DNA of 64,000 nucleotides from Actinomucor elegans (lineage: Eukaryota; Mucoromycota; Mucoromycetes; Mucorales; Mucoraceae). Positions 24,492-35,776 of the stretch are shown here, one piece after another (the first letter of the stretch is position 1; every line of letters begins with the position of its first letter). A model generated the notes under the pieces. It saw only the letters and a program-made list of their open reading frames with translations, ran no database searches and was not told the origin of the DNA. The stretch is from contig JAMSLZ010000019.1 in assembly GCA_026027325.1 (NCBI GenBank), forward strand, positions 248,001 to 312,000. Reading direction: 5' to 3'. Made by a program: the position numbers and the translations under genes.

Positions 24492-25296
24492 CTATAGTTG
24501 ATGGTGATGTATAGACTCGAAGCTTTCAGATGAATCACTTCTCTGTCTCACTTGGCCATGGTCTACATCAGACCAACTTTCCAAGTCTGATTTGTCAGAT
24601 AATGCTCTTGAGATTACATTTATGTTATTGGCGGATACTATGCTCGAGATTTCATTCGCGTACTTGGCGGACACTACGCTTGAGTTTTCATTACTAATCT
24701 TGGATTCAACTTGTTGATCATTTATCATAAAGCTATCGGTAAATGGATCACTCTCTTCTTGATCGTCAACAACGCCAATGATACTATTGCCTCGAGAGCG
24801 AAGCAATTGTCTCTGTCTTTCTAATTCTGCCTCTTCTTTCAATAGTATCTCTCTCTCTCTTGCCAGTAAGCCTCTACGATTCGAAATTGAGCGTTCCATT
24901 TCACAGAGTTCATAGTTTGAAGATATCTATAGAATCATATTAGCCATCCTTTTTTTTTTTTAAAAAAAAAAAAAGGGATATAAACATGTAACTCACTTGT
25001 TCCATATCAGAGAAAGGATTAGTATGTCTACGTCTTAACTCACTTCGACTATGGTTAAGCGAATCTCTTCTCTGCTTCCAAAACCCAAGAGGTTTGTCGT
25101 CGTCATCTTCTTCTTCGCTTTGATATATATCATCGCTACCTCGACTCTTTTCGGCATGTACTCTTACATATTCTTCATACTCTCTTTGTTCTTTTCTGTC
25201 ATTATGCCATTCATAAAGTGTATGAATAGCTTCATAAGCACCCCAAGATACAAAGACACCTCCCAATACAATAACTACCACTACTGCTGGATGCAT
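24492..25296 (-). CDS. Unknown membrane-anchored protein with charged cytoplasmic region
   Basis: I do not recognise the family. Two exons on the minus strand, 25296-24997 and 24926-24492, give 244 aa. Residues 2-24 (HPAVVVVIVLGGVFVSWGAY) form a single N-terminal membrane anchor without a clear cleavage site. The next ~75 residues are very charged with an EEEDDDD acid patch and RRRH basic patch. Exon 2 has a coiled-coil-like helix (LAREREILLKEEAELERQRQ), then a Ser/Asp-rich tail containing the doublet VSAKYANEISS / VSANNINVISR. The stop codon is only 8 bp from the convergent CNS1 stop, so the two 3' UTRs must overlap. Confidence 0.7.
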
Positions 25297-25674
25297 ACTT
25301 TATAATAATAGAATAATGAGAAGAAAGGCAAAACGCATGGTCTACCTAATTATAGTTTTATTACGAACGTCACTGTTATGATTATACCCTTAGAGGCACT
25401 ATTACCAGCGGATCATTTGATCAGACATCAAGTACTCTAGAAAATTGTTATGCGGAGATCTAACAAGATTTCAGCCTAATGAACTCTAGTCTTTTGCGTG
25501 CTCTACGTGTTTCACGTATTCTGTCCTATTGTATACCCTACATCTTTTATTTAATTGTGTTGATCTTAATGTAAAAGATGACAGCCATTTATATAGGGAA
25601 TAGGTACATTGGTTTACTGATAATTATTCACAATATAGCATACATGTTACACTTTACCTGAATGAAATACCAAG

Positions 25675-25752
25675 CAGATGCAATGGCTCATTCTGGAAAT
25701 ACCGTAGTTCTTAGATGGAATACTAAACCAAAATCGGTCAAGAGATCTATCG
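25675..25752 (+). repeat. Dispersed ~75-bp repeat, copy 5
   Basis: Begins GATGCAATGGCTCATTCTGG and ends AAATCGGTCAAGAGATCTAT. The right end matches the copy at 12151 over about 16 bases without change. Confidence 0.55.
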
Positions 25753-26137
25753 ACTTTTAGATCCCGTTATATAAATTGCATGTACTCTACAGCTATATGT
25801 TTACCTAAATGCATTGTAGTCATAATACTGCAAATAAGCAATAGCCTTAGTAAATATCGTTGTTCATTTTGATCATGTATTCGTCATTAAATGAAAAACT
25901 TCAAGAGAAATCGACTGAGAGATCTAGAGATGCCTGCAATTTAGATCCAAATTTTTGGAATGATATTTTTGATCTTTGGAACTGCGTTTTTGAGACATAA
26001 AAGCTCTATGCATAGTGTAAATTTAGCGGGTATACAAGCCCTATTTTATTCAATGTATATACAATATTCGAATTACTAACTGACTCGGTGCTCACTACAT
26101 TCACAGTGACCATTCTCATCCTCCCCCTAAGAGATTC

Positions 26138-26183
26138 CAGGCGGAAGTGGGGGGAGGGGGGAAGACCCCGGGCCACTGGGGGT
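26138..26183. other. G-rich patch with quadruplex potential
   Basis: Contains GTGGGGGGAGGGGGG, then CCCCGGG and CTGGGGG, giving four G-runs of at least three bases on the plus strand. Also partly self-complementary (CCCCGGG). Confidence 0.5.
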
Positions 26184-27123
26184 ATGCAAGATTTTGCATT
26201 CTGTTTTATAGTTTTATTTACCAAGTACAATAAAAGTCCAAACAAAATATGAAGCCTAGAGTATCTATCTATAGCGTGCGTTATATACTATTACTATAGA
26301 TAAAGTTACATGCTTATCCTATGAGATATCTCGTGTATTTTTCCTATGGTTCAAAATTCGTTGTCGTACTATTAGACATATTTTTATTGTGGGTTGGTGT
26401 ACTTACACTATGGTGCGCGCTAAGTTTTGATAATAGGAAATAGTGATTTTCAATTTCTCGTGGCTTGTTAATCTTAAAATTAATATCAAGCTTCAATATA
26501 TAGATTAGTGATAATGATGAGGATGGATACATTCATATATACGTTCATATTATATATTAAAAGAAACCCACTTTTACCCAAGATAGCCCTTCAGTTGAAA
26601 TAATTTAACCCTTCATAAATTTTGTGAACAGATATGCTGCTTTTTTTCACTAACGTATATAGGTTTGTATTTTCTATATATTATTTCACCTGTTTGGAGA
26701 CGATAAAAAAAAAGGCAACGCGTTATTAAAGGAAACGCCATCATATTTATAGTGCCGATAGGTACTCAAGTGAATTCAGTATCAACTTTACATTTCAACA
26801 TTTTATTCAAAAGCCAAGTGAAAGAAACAAATGTTTCCAAGTCTGATTGCAATCAGATATGCTCTTGGCGTACCAGCATCAACTGCGTTCAAATTATGCT
26901 ATATAGAGAGAGGGTCATATAATAATATAATCTAGCATACGCTTTGTATTTAAGCACATATTTTTTTGGTATGGTTAAGGCCCCGATAATACGAAAAATA
27001 GCATGAATTACTATTAATACGTGACTATCCTTCCTGCCCTGCACTACCTTATTTTTTCGGGAGAGAGCAAGCCCTAGCCACTTTTTTGTCTTGTATCTTA
27101 ACTTTCTATCCAACTAGAATACT

Positions 27124-30077
27124 ATGCTACTTGTAACAAGGCATGTTACTCGAACTTGTAAAAGGTGAAGAGAAAGAGTTTACGTGTAGATATGATTGTA
27201 ATAACCCAAACGAACGATAGTACGCCTAGCCGAACCTTTTTCACGTCTCTTGGAAAAGTGTTTTCAAAGTAATAAGAGTAGCATACCTTGCAAGCTAATA
27301 TGTCCATATGTATTTAATAATTTGAATAGAAAGTTAGGTAAGCCACCAAGCCCTAAAACAGTCAGTGATATTCAAGTGCATCATGGAAAATCAAGGCAGG
27401 ATTTATTTTCTTGGATGGAAAACCTGTCAGATCAAGTAAGGAAGCTACTGTCTTGAGTTCAATATGATGCTAAGTCCACAAACCTTTACAATAGCACCTT
27501 GGGTCTTATATAAAATCAGAAAACGAGTAAGTTTTGTTTATACAAAAGGAAGTGGGAAGACATTGAGCTTTTATGCTGGTATTAGATTTACACGTCAGAC
27601 CATGCGCCAGCATCGATTTCTACACAAGATTGTCTTGCAAGAAATGAAAAGAAGGCTATATATACCTAGCATGTTACCGCCTCTCAAAACAGTAGCTAAT
27701 GGATACGAGTATTACTCTACGACCTCGGCTTATGGTATGGTTTATTTGAGAAAGAAACTAGGCGAAGGCAACCATGCACCCGAGGTAAATATGGTTATAT
27801 AGACGTATCTTACTATAGCGTGTTGACCTTGAACTCCAACAGCAAGTATTACTGAATTCTGGATTTTTGAGATCCATGAACATGACGGTGCGTAAAGTGT
27901 TATTATCTCCAAATCATTCCATCTTTGCATACAACACAGAAAGAGAAGGCATGGAGTATGGTGAACTACATTTTAAAGACTTGGATAACAGAAGCAAGTG
28001 GGAGAATGAGGTTTTAGATAATGTATTTAACTTTGTATGGGCTAATGATCAGACTGTATACTATACTGTGCCCAACGCTCAACTTCGACCATACCAAGTA
28101 AGTAACAATCAAGCTAAACAAATTGAACTTGACTAATCAAAAGAGCCAGGTATATGCGCACATCATTGGCACAGAGCAGTCAGATGATGTGCTTGTATAT
28201 GAAGAGCTGGATGATACGGTATTTGTTGATATTACAAGCTCCAAAGACGGCGTAAGTGAAGCAATATTCCAAACAGCATGCGCCATGATTAACAAAAATG
28301 CTATAGAAATATGTTACTATCAATGCAAACACATTGTCTTCCTCTGAAGTCCGAGTCATTGCATCTAATCATGACTTTAAAGACAAACCATTACCCAATA
28401 TCCAGCTAGTCAAGCCTCGAACTCCTGGCATAGAATACTACGTGGATCATCACGATGTAAGTTCCATACTAGCGAGTTGTGATTAAATACGCTAACGCTG
28501 CAGGTAGGATACATTCTATATTTTGACGAACGCTGATAATGCGAAAAACTTTAAATTGGTACAAGTGCCTGACCATTCAATCCAAGAGCAAAATTGGAAG
28601 GATCTGATCACTATGAAGCCTACTGAAAAGATTGAAGATGTAGATCTATTTCATGTAAGCCATACAGATTTGAGCTGCTAATCATATAGGCTTACATTGA
28701 ATGCTGCTGTTAGAATAACGTGGTGATATACGGTCGTAGAGATGGCTTACCCATAATATTATGTCATGACTTACAATCCAAAGAAACTCATGAAGTGAAG
28801 TTACCTGAGAAATTTTGTCTGCTTAATCCTGGGACTAATTTGGTAAATAGTGGACCGTAATTAGCCTTTCCTTTCGCTTATTAATTACCATTGTTAGGAC
28901 TTTAAAACAGACACTTTCCGATTTTCCATTATCTCACCATTCACACACGAGTCGACATATGAATATGACATGCTAAATCGAAAGCTTAATCCTATTCGAG
29001 TTCAAACGATCAGAAGTAAATTGGAAAAATACTCTTTTAAAAAGACGGAAGTTAACCTCTTGCTAGAATTTGATAGATCCAAATACACTTGCAGTCAGAT
29101 CCATGTAAAATCGCATGATGGTAAAGATATTCCTGTTACATTAATACATAGAAAGGACTTGGAACTTAATGGGAGGTATGATTTGAATAAGCACGATTGT
29201 CTAAAATATTGATACACGTTTTTATCACAGAAATCCTGTCTTAATGAGATCTTATGGTGCTTATGGAACATCCACCGATATAGAATTTCGCGTGGAGCAG
29301 TTTCCTTTGATTGAACGAGGATGGGTGATTGCACTTCCTCATGTTAGGTAAAGAAAAAAAAAGCTTCTTGTTGATAACGTGTTTTAACACTTGTCATTAG
29401 AGGAGGAGGAGAACTGGGTAAGGCTTGGTATGAAGATGGCAAATTGGATAAGAAGTTGAACAGCTTCAAGGATTTCATCTCTGTGGCCGAGCATTTGATC
29501 AAATCAAACCTGACCTCTGCTGAACATTTGACAGCCATGGGTACGAGTGCTGGAGGTCTTCTTGTCGGTAAGAAACACATTTTATCGCCATCTGAAGCAC
29601 TTCTAACGACACTCTACAGGCGCTATGCTTCATATGCGACCTGATTTATTTAAAGCACTTGTACTGAAAGTACCTTTTGTCGACCCATTATCATCCATGT
29701 TAAATCCAGAATTGCCTCTGACGCAAATCGAATATCCCGAATGGGGCAATCCCACCGAAGATCCTAAGGCCTATGACTTGATTGAATCTTATTCACCTTA
29801 TGAAAACATCAATAATTCACTATTTCAGTCTCGATCTCGCCTACCTTCGCTTTTTGTCACAGGTGGTATGAAAGATCAACGCGTCGCTTACTGGCAGCCT
29901 CTCAAGTTTGTAGCGCGTCTTCGCCATTTTACTCCACCTTCCTTCACCAATAATACAACATTACTCAAGATGGATCTCGACCGAGGCCACTTTGGAGGTG
30001 GTGGATCTGAGCAAGATGCGAGACTATCTGATGTAGCCGAACAAATAACATTTTTAATATCACAAGTCCAAAAGTAA
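27124..30077 (+). CDS. Oligopeptidase B-like serine peptidase (S9A), probably mitochondrial
   Basis: Thirteen exons: 27124-27164, 27330-27435, 27495-27526, 27586-27784, 27843-28097, 28150-28251, 28307-28456, 28508-28654, 28714-28842, 28898-29175, 29231-29347, 29401-29567, 29620-30077; 726 aa, phases consistent throughout. The N-terminus (MLLVTRHVTRTCKRKLGK) is basic, like an import signal. The propeller part has HHGKSRQDLFSWMENLSD and TFYILTNADNAKNFKL. The alpha/beta-hydrolase part has MRSYGAYGTS, LPHVRGGGELGKAWYEDGK, nucleophile GTSAGGLL (Ser ~568), GGMKDQRV (Asp ~660) and DRGHFGG (His ~698). Family enzymes cut short peptides after basic residues; whether specificity is kept here is unknown. 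The GTSAGG sequence replaces the more common GRSAGG. The exon-8 acceptor at 28506-28507, not an earlier AG, keeps the frame. Exon 1 is the least certain. Confidence 0.9.
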
Positions 30078-30208
30078 AATAGACGAAATGCATTAAACAT
30101 TTAAAAGTCAGCTAAATGACCGGTTGCTAAGCCATCATTCATGTCAAAGCTGAGTGCTTGCTTGATTTTTTTCTTGGCTTGCTTTACATTATACAAAATT
30201 AAGAGAAA

Positions 30209-31251
30209 ATGTCACCCAAAAATAAGAGAGTTAAAGTAGATCATGACAACTCCAATGCAGCTATTGAGCCAGTTGTGACAAAACCTGAAGAAAAAGAACC
30301 AGAATGGTTATTATTGGAAGATCTCGAAGCAGAAGACATTGATGACGAATTTGGCGATATGATTATCGAGCAAAGGCTACTTGTCAATAATGAGGTATCG
30401 TCTTGCTTAGATCTCGGTTTTAATTGTAATTCCAACTGATCCATGCTTTTCTAGGATGCTTTGGAACGCATTACAGATGATATCAAACTGAAAGACATGC
30501 CTTTTATCGAAACAATGATGGTGACTTCCAAAGAGCCTATTCAAGTTGCTGATGTTTTCGACGATCTCTTACGAGAGGAAGCGTTCTATAAACAAGCCTT
30601 AGAAGCTGCTTATATTGGTCGCGATCTCGTCCTGGAAGCGGGCGCGCCGTTCTTCAGACCCGACAATTTCATTGCCCCTATGCTCAAAGATGATAAACAA
30701 ATGGAAGCAGTACGCCAGCGACTTATAGCAGAAGCCAAAGATGGCGATGAAGAAGCTTTACGCAGATTACATATCTTTAATAAAGAGCAAAAGAAGGCAA
30801 AGACAAATGAAAGAGCCAAGTTGTTACAAAGAAGTAATTATATATATTTATATATGTGCTTGACATACGTCCTAACGCTAATGTCTATCTTCTTTTTTTT
30901 TAGAGAGAAAAGATGGTGCTGAAGTTACTTTGGATGATGAATTCAATGTAGACTTGGACGAAGCAGAAAGATTAGCAGCAGCTACAAGTACTTCAAAATC
31001 CAAAGACGATAGACCAGCAAAAAATTATACTAGAGATACCAAGGTACGTACATAAAGATATTGAACTTTTATCATGCTCTAATTATTATTATTTTTTGAC
31101 ACGACAGGACGCTAAGTATTCATTAGGTAGTAAAAAGAAAGGGACTCAAGCAGGCTCTAATCCAGCAAAAAAGGGTATGTCACTTAATAAGAAAAGCAGT
31201 ATCAAGAGACCCGGAAAGGCCAAGCGTCAAATGATGAGAGGAAGATCATAG
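30209..31251 (+). CDS. EBP2: rRNA-processing protein EBP2
   Basis: Four exons: 30209-30394, 30455-30833, 30904-31043, 31108-31251; 282 aa. Ebp2 is a nucleolar factor needed for 27S pre-rRNA processing and 60S subunit assembly. The start (MSPKNKRVKVDHD) is basic, followed by an acidic stretch. The conserved central region includes DMPFIETMMVTSKEPIQVAD, EEAFYKQALEAAYIGRDLV and FFRPDNFIAPMLKDDKQM. The C-terminus carries KRKDGAEVTLDDEF and a strongly basic end (SSIKRPGKAKRQMMRGRS), the signature of EBP2. It is 131 bp downstream of the peptidase on the same strand. Confidence 0.93.
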
Positions 31252-31856
31252 AATAAATAAAACCTTTACGTTTTGATCCGCTTATTCCCTTCTACTGTTA
31301 TTTCTATTACGATGGATTTATGTGTTTTGATTAGCGATTTTTGGAGGCTGGGGGAAAGGAACTCATCAGTATTCTTTTTCCGATTAAAATTTCTCTGTGA
31401 TGACATTAATGCAACTTTTTTTTATAACAAAAAGCTTTGGGTAGATATATAGTTTATTAATAAAGCATGTTCATACTATGATTATGCATCAAATGATATA
31501 AATAACGTGTTATTATTACAAAATTTTGAAGTTTCTTTGATTTATACTTGACATTTTGATAGCTTGGTTTCATACTCGAAAGTCACATTTACTGTATAAA
31601 TCAAAATACAAACGAAAAAAAAAAATATACATGCCCTTTAATATAAGAAGTGTATTCTCATAAATCCTGCCTCAAAAATACTACATGTATTGCCTAAAAT
31701 GCAGCCCAAGTGTCGACGAATCGAAGTCCAAGAGCTATACCAAGTATGCACTCCGCTTCTAGTGTGACTTTTTTCTGGATACACCAGATTAAATCCATAC
31801 CAGCCTTTACCCTCTACTTCGCACCTTGTATTTGTATTGAATTATAAACCTTAACG
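31252..31856. other. Intergenic region between EBP2 and RBG2
   Basis: 605 bp, AT-rich, no gene seen; contains the 3' UTR of EBP2 and the RBG2 promoter. Confidence 0.6.
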
Positions 31857-33313
31857 ATGGGTATTGTTGAAAAGATCCAGGATATTGAGAACGAAATTAA
31901 GCGTACTCAAAAGAATAAAGGTTAGAATTTTGAGTAATTATCAAATATACAAAAAGACATTAGCCTAAATGTACCTGAAAACTTTTTCTATTTGATAGCC
32001 ACGGAATACCATCTCGGTCTTTTGAAGGCTAAATTGGCTAGATATCGTGTACAGCTTATTGAAGGTTCAAAGACAAAGTCTGAAAAGGTATGGCTTGTTC
32101 TCATATCTGAGCACGATTTGAATAAATGAATTGATTAGTTTTTTTTTTTTTTTTTTATTATTATTATTAGGGTGAAGGTTTCGATGTTATGAAATCGGGC
32201 GATGCGCGTGTTGTTATGATTGGTTTCCCTTCAGTCGGTAAATCGACTTTACTTTCCAAACTAACACCTACGGAATCAGCTGTTGCAGGCTACGAATTCA
32301 CAACATTGACTTGTGTTCCTGGTAAATTTCAGTACAAGGGCGCTAATATCCAATTACTCGATTTACCTGGTATTATTGAGGGCGCTTCACAAGGTAAAGG
32401 CCGTGGTCGTCAAGTAATTGCTGTGGCCCGTACTGCAGATATCGTTTTGATGATGCTGGATGCTACAAAATCCGCCCAACAAAGGTAAACACGGATATAA
32501 TTTCGCTAGTATGGAAGCTAATGTGTATGTAGGCCTTTGCTGGAAGCTGAATTGGAAGCTGTTGGTATTCGTTTAAATCAAAGTTTCCCCAACGTTTCTT
32601 TCAAGATCAAAAAAGCTGGTGGTATCAGCTTTAACGCGACTCTGAAATTAACCAAGATTGATCAAAAAATGGTTCACAATATTTTGCACGATTATAGTAT
32701 GTATAAACACTGAATAGGTTGAACAACGACTTACATTTCTCACATAGAAATTTTCAATGCGGATATTGTCATTCGTGAAGATATTAGTGTGGAACAGTTT
32801 ATCGACGTTGTTCTCGGAAATAGAAGATATATCAATTGTATCTACGTAAGTGTCCTATATTACAGTGACTACCGCTTGATCTAATCTAGTATACAGTGTT
32901 ATAACAAGATTGATCAAATCAGTTTGGAAGAGGTTGATCGTTTAGCGCACGAACCAGATACTGTAGTTGTGTCTTGTGAAGACGATCTTAACTTGGATTA
33001 TTTGATTGAAACGATTTGGAGAAAGTTAAACTTGATGCGTGTATATACAAAAAAGAGAGGTGAATTCCCTGATTTTAGTGATGGTCTCATTGTTAGAAAC
33101 GGTGCTACTATTGAACATGTTTGTCACGCTATTCACAGATCTTTGGCTGATAATTTCAGATATGCATTGGTTTGGGTAAGATTTATTTGTACTTTCATTA
33201 CACTAGTACTCATCCATTAATGTTAGGGGACATCAACAAAACATAATCCCCAGCGCGTTGGCATCAACCACTTGATGGGGGATGAGGATGTCGTGCAGGT
33301 TGTTAAAAAGTAA
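31857..33313 (+). CDS. RBG2: Developmentally regulated GTP-binding protein 2 homologue
   Basis: Seven exons: 31857-31920, 31999-32087, 32171-32484, 32533-32696, 32748-32845, 32897-33175, 33227-33313; 364 aa. DRG-family GTPases bind translating ribosomes and relieve stalling; DRG2/Rbg2 works with a DFRP2/Gir2 partner. G motifs visible: G1 [12 protein letters not shown]3 [20 protein letters not shown]4 NKID, and the C-terminal TGS domain from about [12 protein letters not shown] to [18 protein letters not shown]. The N-terminus [20 protein letters not shown] and the [15 protein letters not shown] equivalent identify the DRG2 rather than DRG1 subfamily. The exon-6 acceptor at 32895-32896 keeps CYNKID in frame. 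Confidence 0.96.
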
Positions 33314-34449
33314 TCAAGCTTGTAATTGTAATAAACTACTGTAATCTTAAAGGGCTAATATCCACACATTTAATGGCCTACTTTATGTCTGTTAAGATGA
33401 TATTTGATATCAATATAAAGAAACCCATTTATGTTAGTTATTGTGTCTGGGTGGAATATAACAATTTTAGCATGAATACCACAGAAGCAACTAGAATGAC
33501 AGGCACAAGACCTTCAAATGTGCAATTGCACAATTAAAACAAATACAAAAATTACTTTTTATTATTAAAGATTCTTTTAATGAACGTAGTAGTTCATTCT
33601 GAGTACAGTAGAGCGCCGAGATATATTGATGGATAATAGTAAATATCAAATTAGCAGATAATACAAGACCTAAGAATTCTTGTTATTAATCCTTTGTAAT
33701 AAGATGGAGAAGTATCATAATGGTAAAAGTAATAATTGATCCTTCCTTTTTATATCTACCATCAGTCTACTTGGTGCACTTAAGGCCCTTCACAAGCAAT
33801 CGTCTTCTTTTTTCTTCCTATACCCTCAAAAATATAGTTAATGTAATTTAGGATGTCATACAAATTTCCGCAATTAATCATAAAGGTTCTAATTTAGTAA
33901 CTGATCTCAGGTGTCTACTCGAGTACATATTTTTGACAGTTGTGATATATTAGAACATACATACTTGCTTAAATAGCTATTTTCAATTTTTTAAAACAGT
34001 TTTGGAACACAGGCGATATATTGTATAACTCCATTCTACTACATCTGGTCATTCACCAACTTAGAACTTTTCAAGTAATTGCAAGAATCAGTATAAACTC
34101 TCAACAACAATTGCCATTTATCTCTTATAAACATTTAACATTATTACCTTGTATCACCTTTCTACTATTTTAATTTTACAAAAAAGAATCCATAACAATG
34201 TTAAGGAGAGATTGTCAAGTAGTACACACTAACTCGTTCGTAATCTTTTAATTAGTATAAATATAAAATATAGCATCAAATTGTCCTGTGCAGAGCTATA
34301 TATTTTTGAAGTAGATTGAAGGTAACACACAAGTCTGTGTGTACCTGACACCCGACAAAATGAATAAACAACGTCTTTTGTATAACTCTATACTTCTGCT
34401 CACCACACCAGATATGTCTACATACACTTCCATGAAGTGTAAAAGATAT
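33314..34449. other. Intergenic region without a gene
   Basis: 1.1 kb of AT-rich DNA between RBG2 and the tRNA gene. A weak TAGTTCATTCTGAGTACAG at 33588 resembles the left end of the dispersed repeat but lacks its right half. Nothing else seen. Confidence 0.55.
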
Positions 34450-34531
34450 CGTCGCCTGCAGGATTTGAACCTGCGCACGCAGAGCGTATATGATTTCTAG
34501 TCATACTCCTTAACCACTCGGACAAAGCGAC
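34450..34531 (-). tRNA. tRNA-Ser, anticodon AGA
   Basis: Read on the minus strand, a 7-bp acceptor stem (GTCGCTT paired to AGGCGAC, one G-U pair) encloses a D arm (TCC...GGA), an anticodon stem TATGA/TCATA with loop CTAGAAA giving anticodon AGA, a long variable arm (ACGC-TCT-GCGT) typical of serine tRNAs, and a T arm GCAGG-TTCAAAT-CCTGC. The discriminator base is G, as in eukaryotic serine tRNAs. No intron; CCA is not encoded. Confidence 0.96.
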
Positions 34532-35293
34532 TTATTTATTGTGAAACGTGGTGTAGTAGTGATATCGGCTGGTGAAAATAGCTTCTTTTTTCAATCCCAG
34601 TTAGTAACTTTATTGGATAACGGAGGTACAAATTTCTTCTAGTGGTTATTGGTTGCGGACGAGCTTTCTATACCTCTGATATCATTGGCTACTGATTTCG
34701 AAATAGTTGTTTTTACTACTTTGGTCTCATCTGTTATACTTTCAACCTTGCTTTATATCGACTCTTTCTGAATACTTTGGTTTCTTTATTTTATATTTTA
34801 TATTGTTTTATTTTATTTCTTAGTTCATTTAGTTTTGTTAGATATTTTCATTTATTAACTCTTTTATTTATCTTGACATATCTGGACATTTTTTTGGAGG
34901 AATCTCGGTCGGTCAAATTCTAAAGATCGAAATTCTCAAGCTTATGGTCAATATGTTGTTTTGGAAACATAGTTTTGTCTTAAATTTTAAAATCATATAT
35001 ATCCCAAAAGGTTTATTCAATAAACATCATCATCAGTTTTATTTTGTTTTATTTTTGGAGAAAGTCTACTCAGTGGTTGATTCTTGGAGAAAGGAAGATC
35101 TTTTACGTGAAATCAAACGTAGGTTACAAATTCCGATATTACTATGGATTTGATCAAGAATATTAACCTTGCCTTTTGGTTCTTGGGCTTAATAGGCTGT
35201 TATAATTCTCTGATCACATTCATATTATTCTTGTTATCGCACACATTTGGTCAAACCGATCAAAAACCCTTATATTCGCTAAACGGCATTACA
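34532..35293. other. Spacer between tRNA-Ser and the transposon nest
   Basis: 762 bp of AT-rich sequence with no recognisable gene. Its last bases carry the left copy of the ATTG target duplication of element A. Confidence 0.55.
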
Positions 35294-35297
35294 ATTG
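35294..35297. repeat. Target-site duplication of element A, left copy (ATTG)
   Basis: ATTG directly before the left LTR; the same four bases follow the right LTR at 54783-54786. If the LTR is taken to end in GAC, a 5-base AATTG duplication is possible. Confidence 0.7.
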
Positions 35298-35776
35298 TGT
35301 AATTTGTATATTTAGTCAACTCTCAGTGGTTACTAAACAATTTCCAAATATAGAATTATAACCCTTTTTAGTATACGGAGTTATAATCAAGCCAATTAAA
35401 ATAAAATAAGAAATGAAAATGTAGAAAAGTGAATAATGAATAATCTTTATTAATTCATGTCTTTCTGGATATTTATATGTTTTAGAAAAGTGCTGAGTAA
35501 TTATATAGAATAACATATGCTTATAATATAGTGAAATATACTGATAATAATAATTAAGACATAGTGGGGTGATTTGCTGATGTTTGATTGCGTCTTTAAA
35601 GAAACTTCTTTCGTTTTGTATTTTGTCTGATGACCGACATGTTCGGCGTAAACCGCCTTTTCTTTGCTTGTTTCTTGCGCAGTTGTATTTCCAGTTCAAT
35701 AGGCACGTCTTGCATTAATTCATCCATAGTAGTGGATTCTTGAACTTGATTGGCTGACGGCCCTTGAAGTCTGACA
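35298..35776 (-). repeat. 3' LTR of element A
   Basis: 479 bp, TG...CA. Its right boundary is set by a purine tract (GGAGGGGGTGA on the minus strand) immediately outside and by the identical copy at 54304-54782. The final 180 nt on the right encode the C-terminus of Pol. Confidence 0.92.

Larger units (their letters stand above)
25297..27123. other. Intergenic region without a recognisable gene
   Basis: About 1.8 kb holding a dispersed-repeat copy (25675-25752) and an isolated G/C-rich patch (26138-26183) that stands out from the AT-rich surroundings. No gene signal. Confidence 0.55.

Noticed and set aside
28499..28560. Apparent frameshift in the oligopeptidase B-like gene
   Set aside because: Using the acceptor at 28506-28507 instead of 28502 gives TFYILTNADNAKNF in frame, so no frameshift is needed.
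34944..35153. 69-codon open frame left of the transposon nest
   Set aside because: No homology pattern, no splice or promoter context, composition like the surrounding AT-rich DNA.
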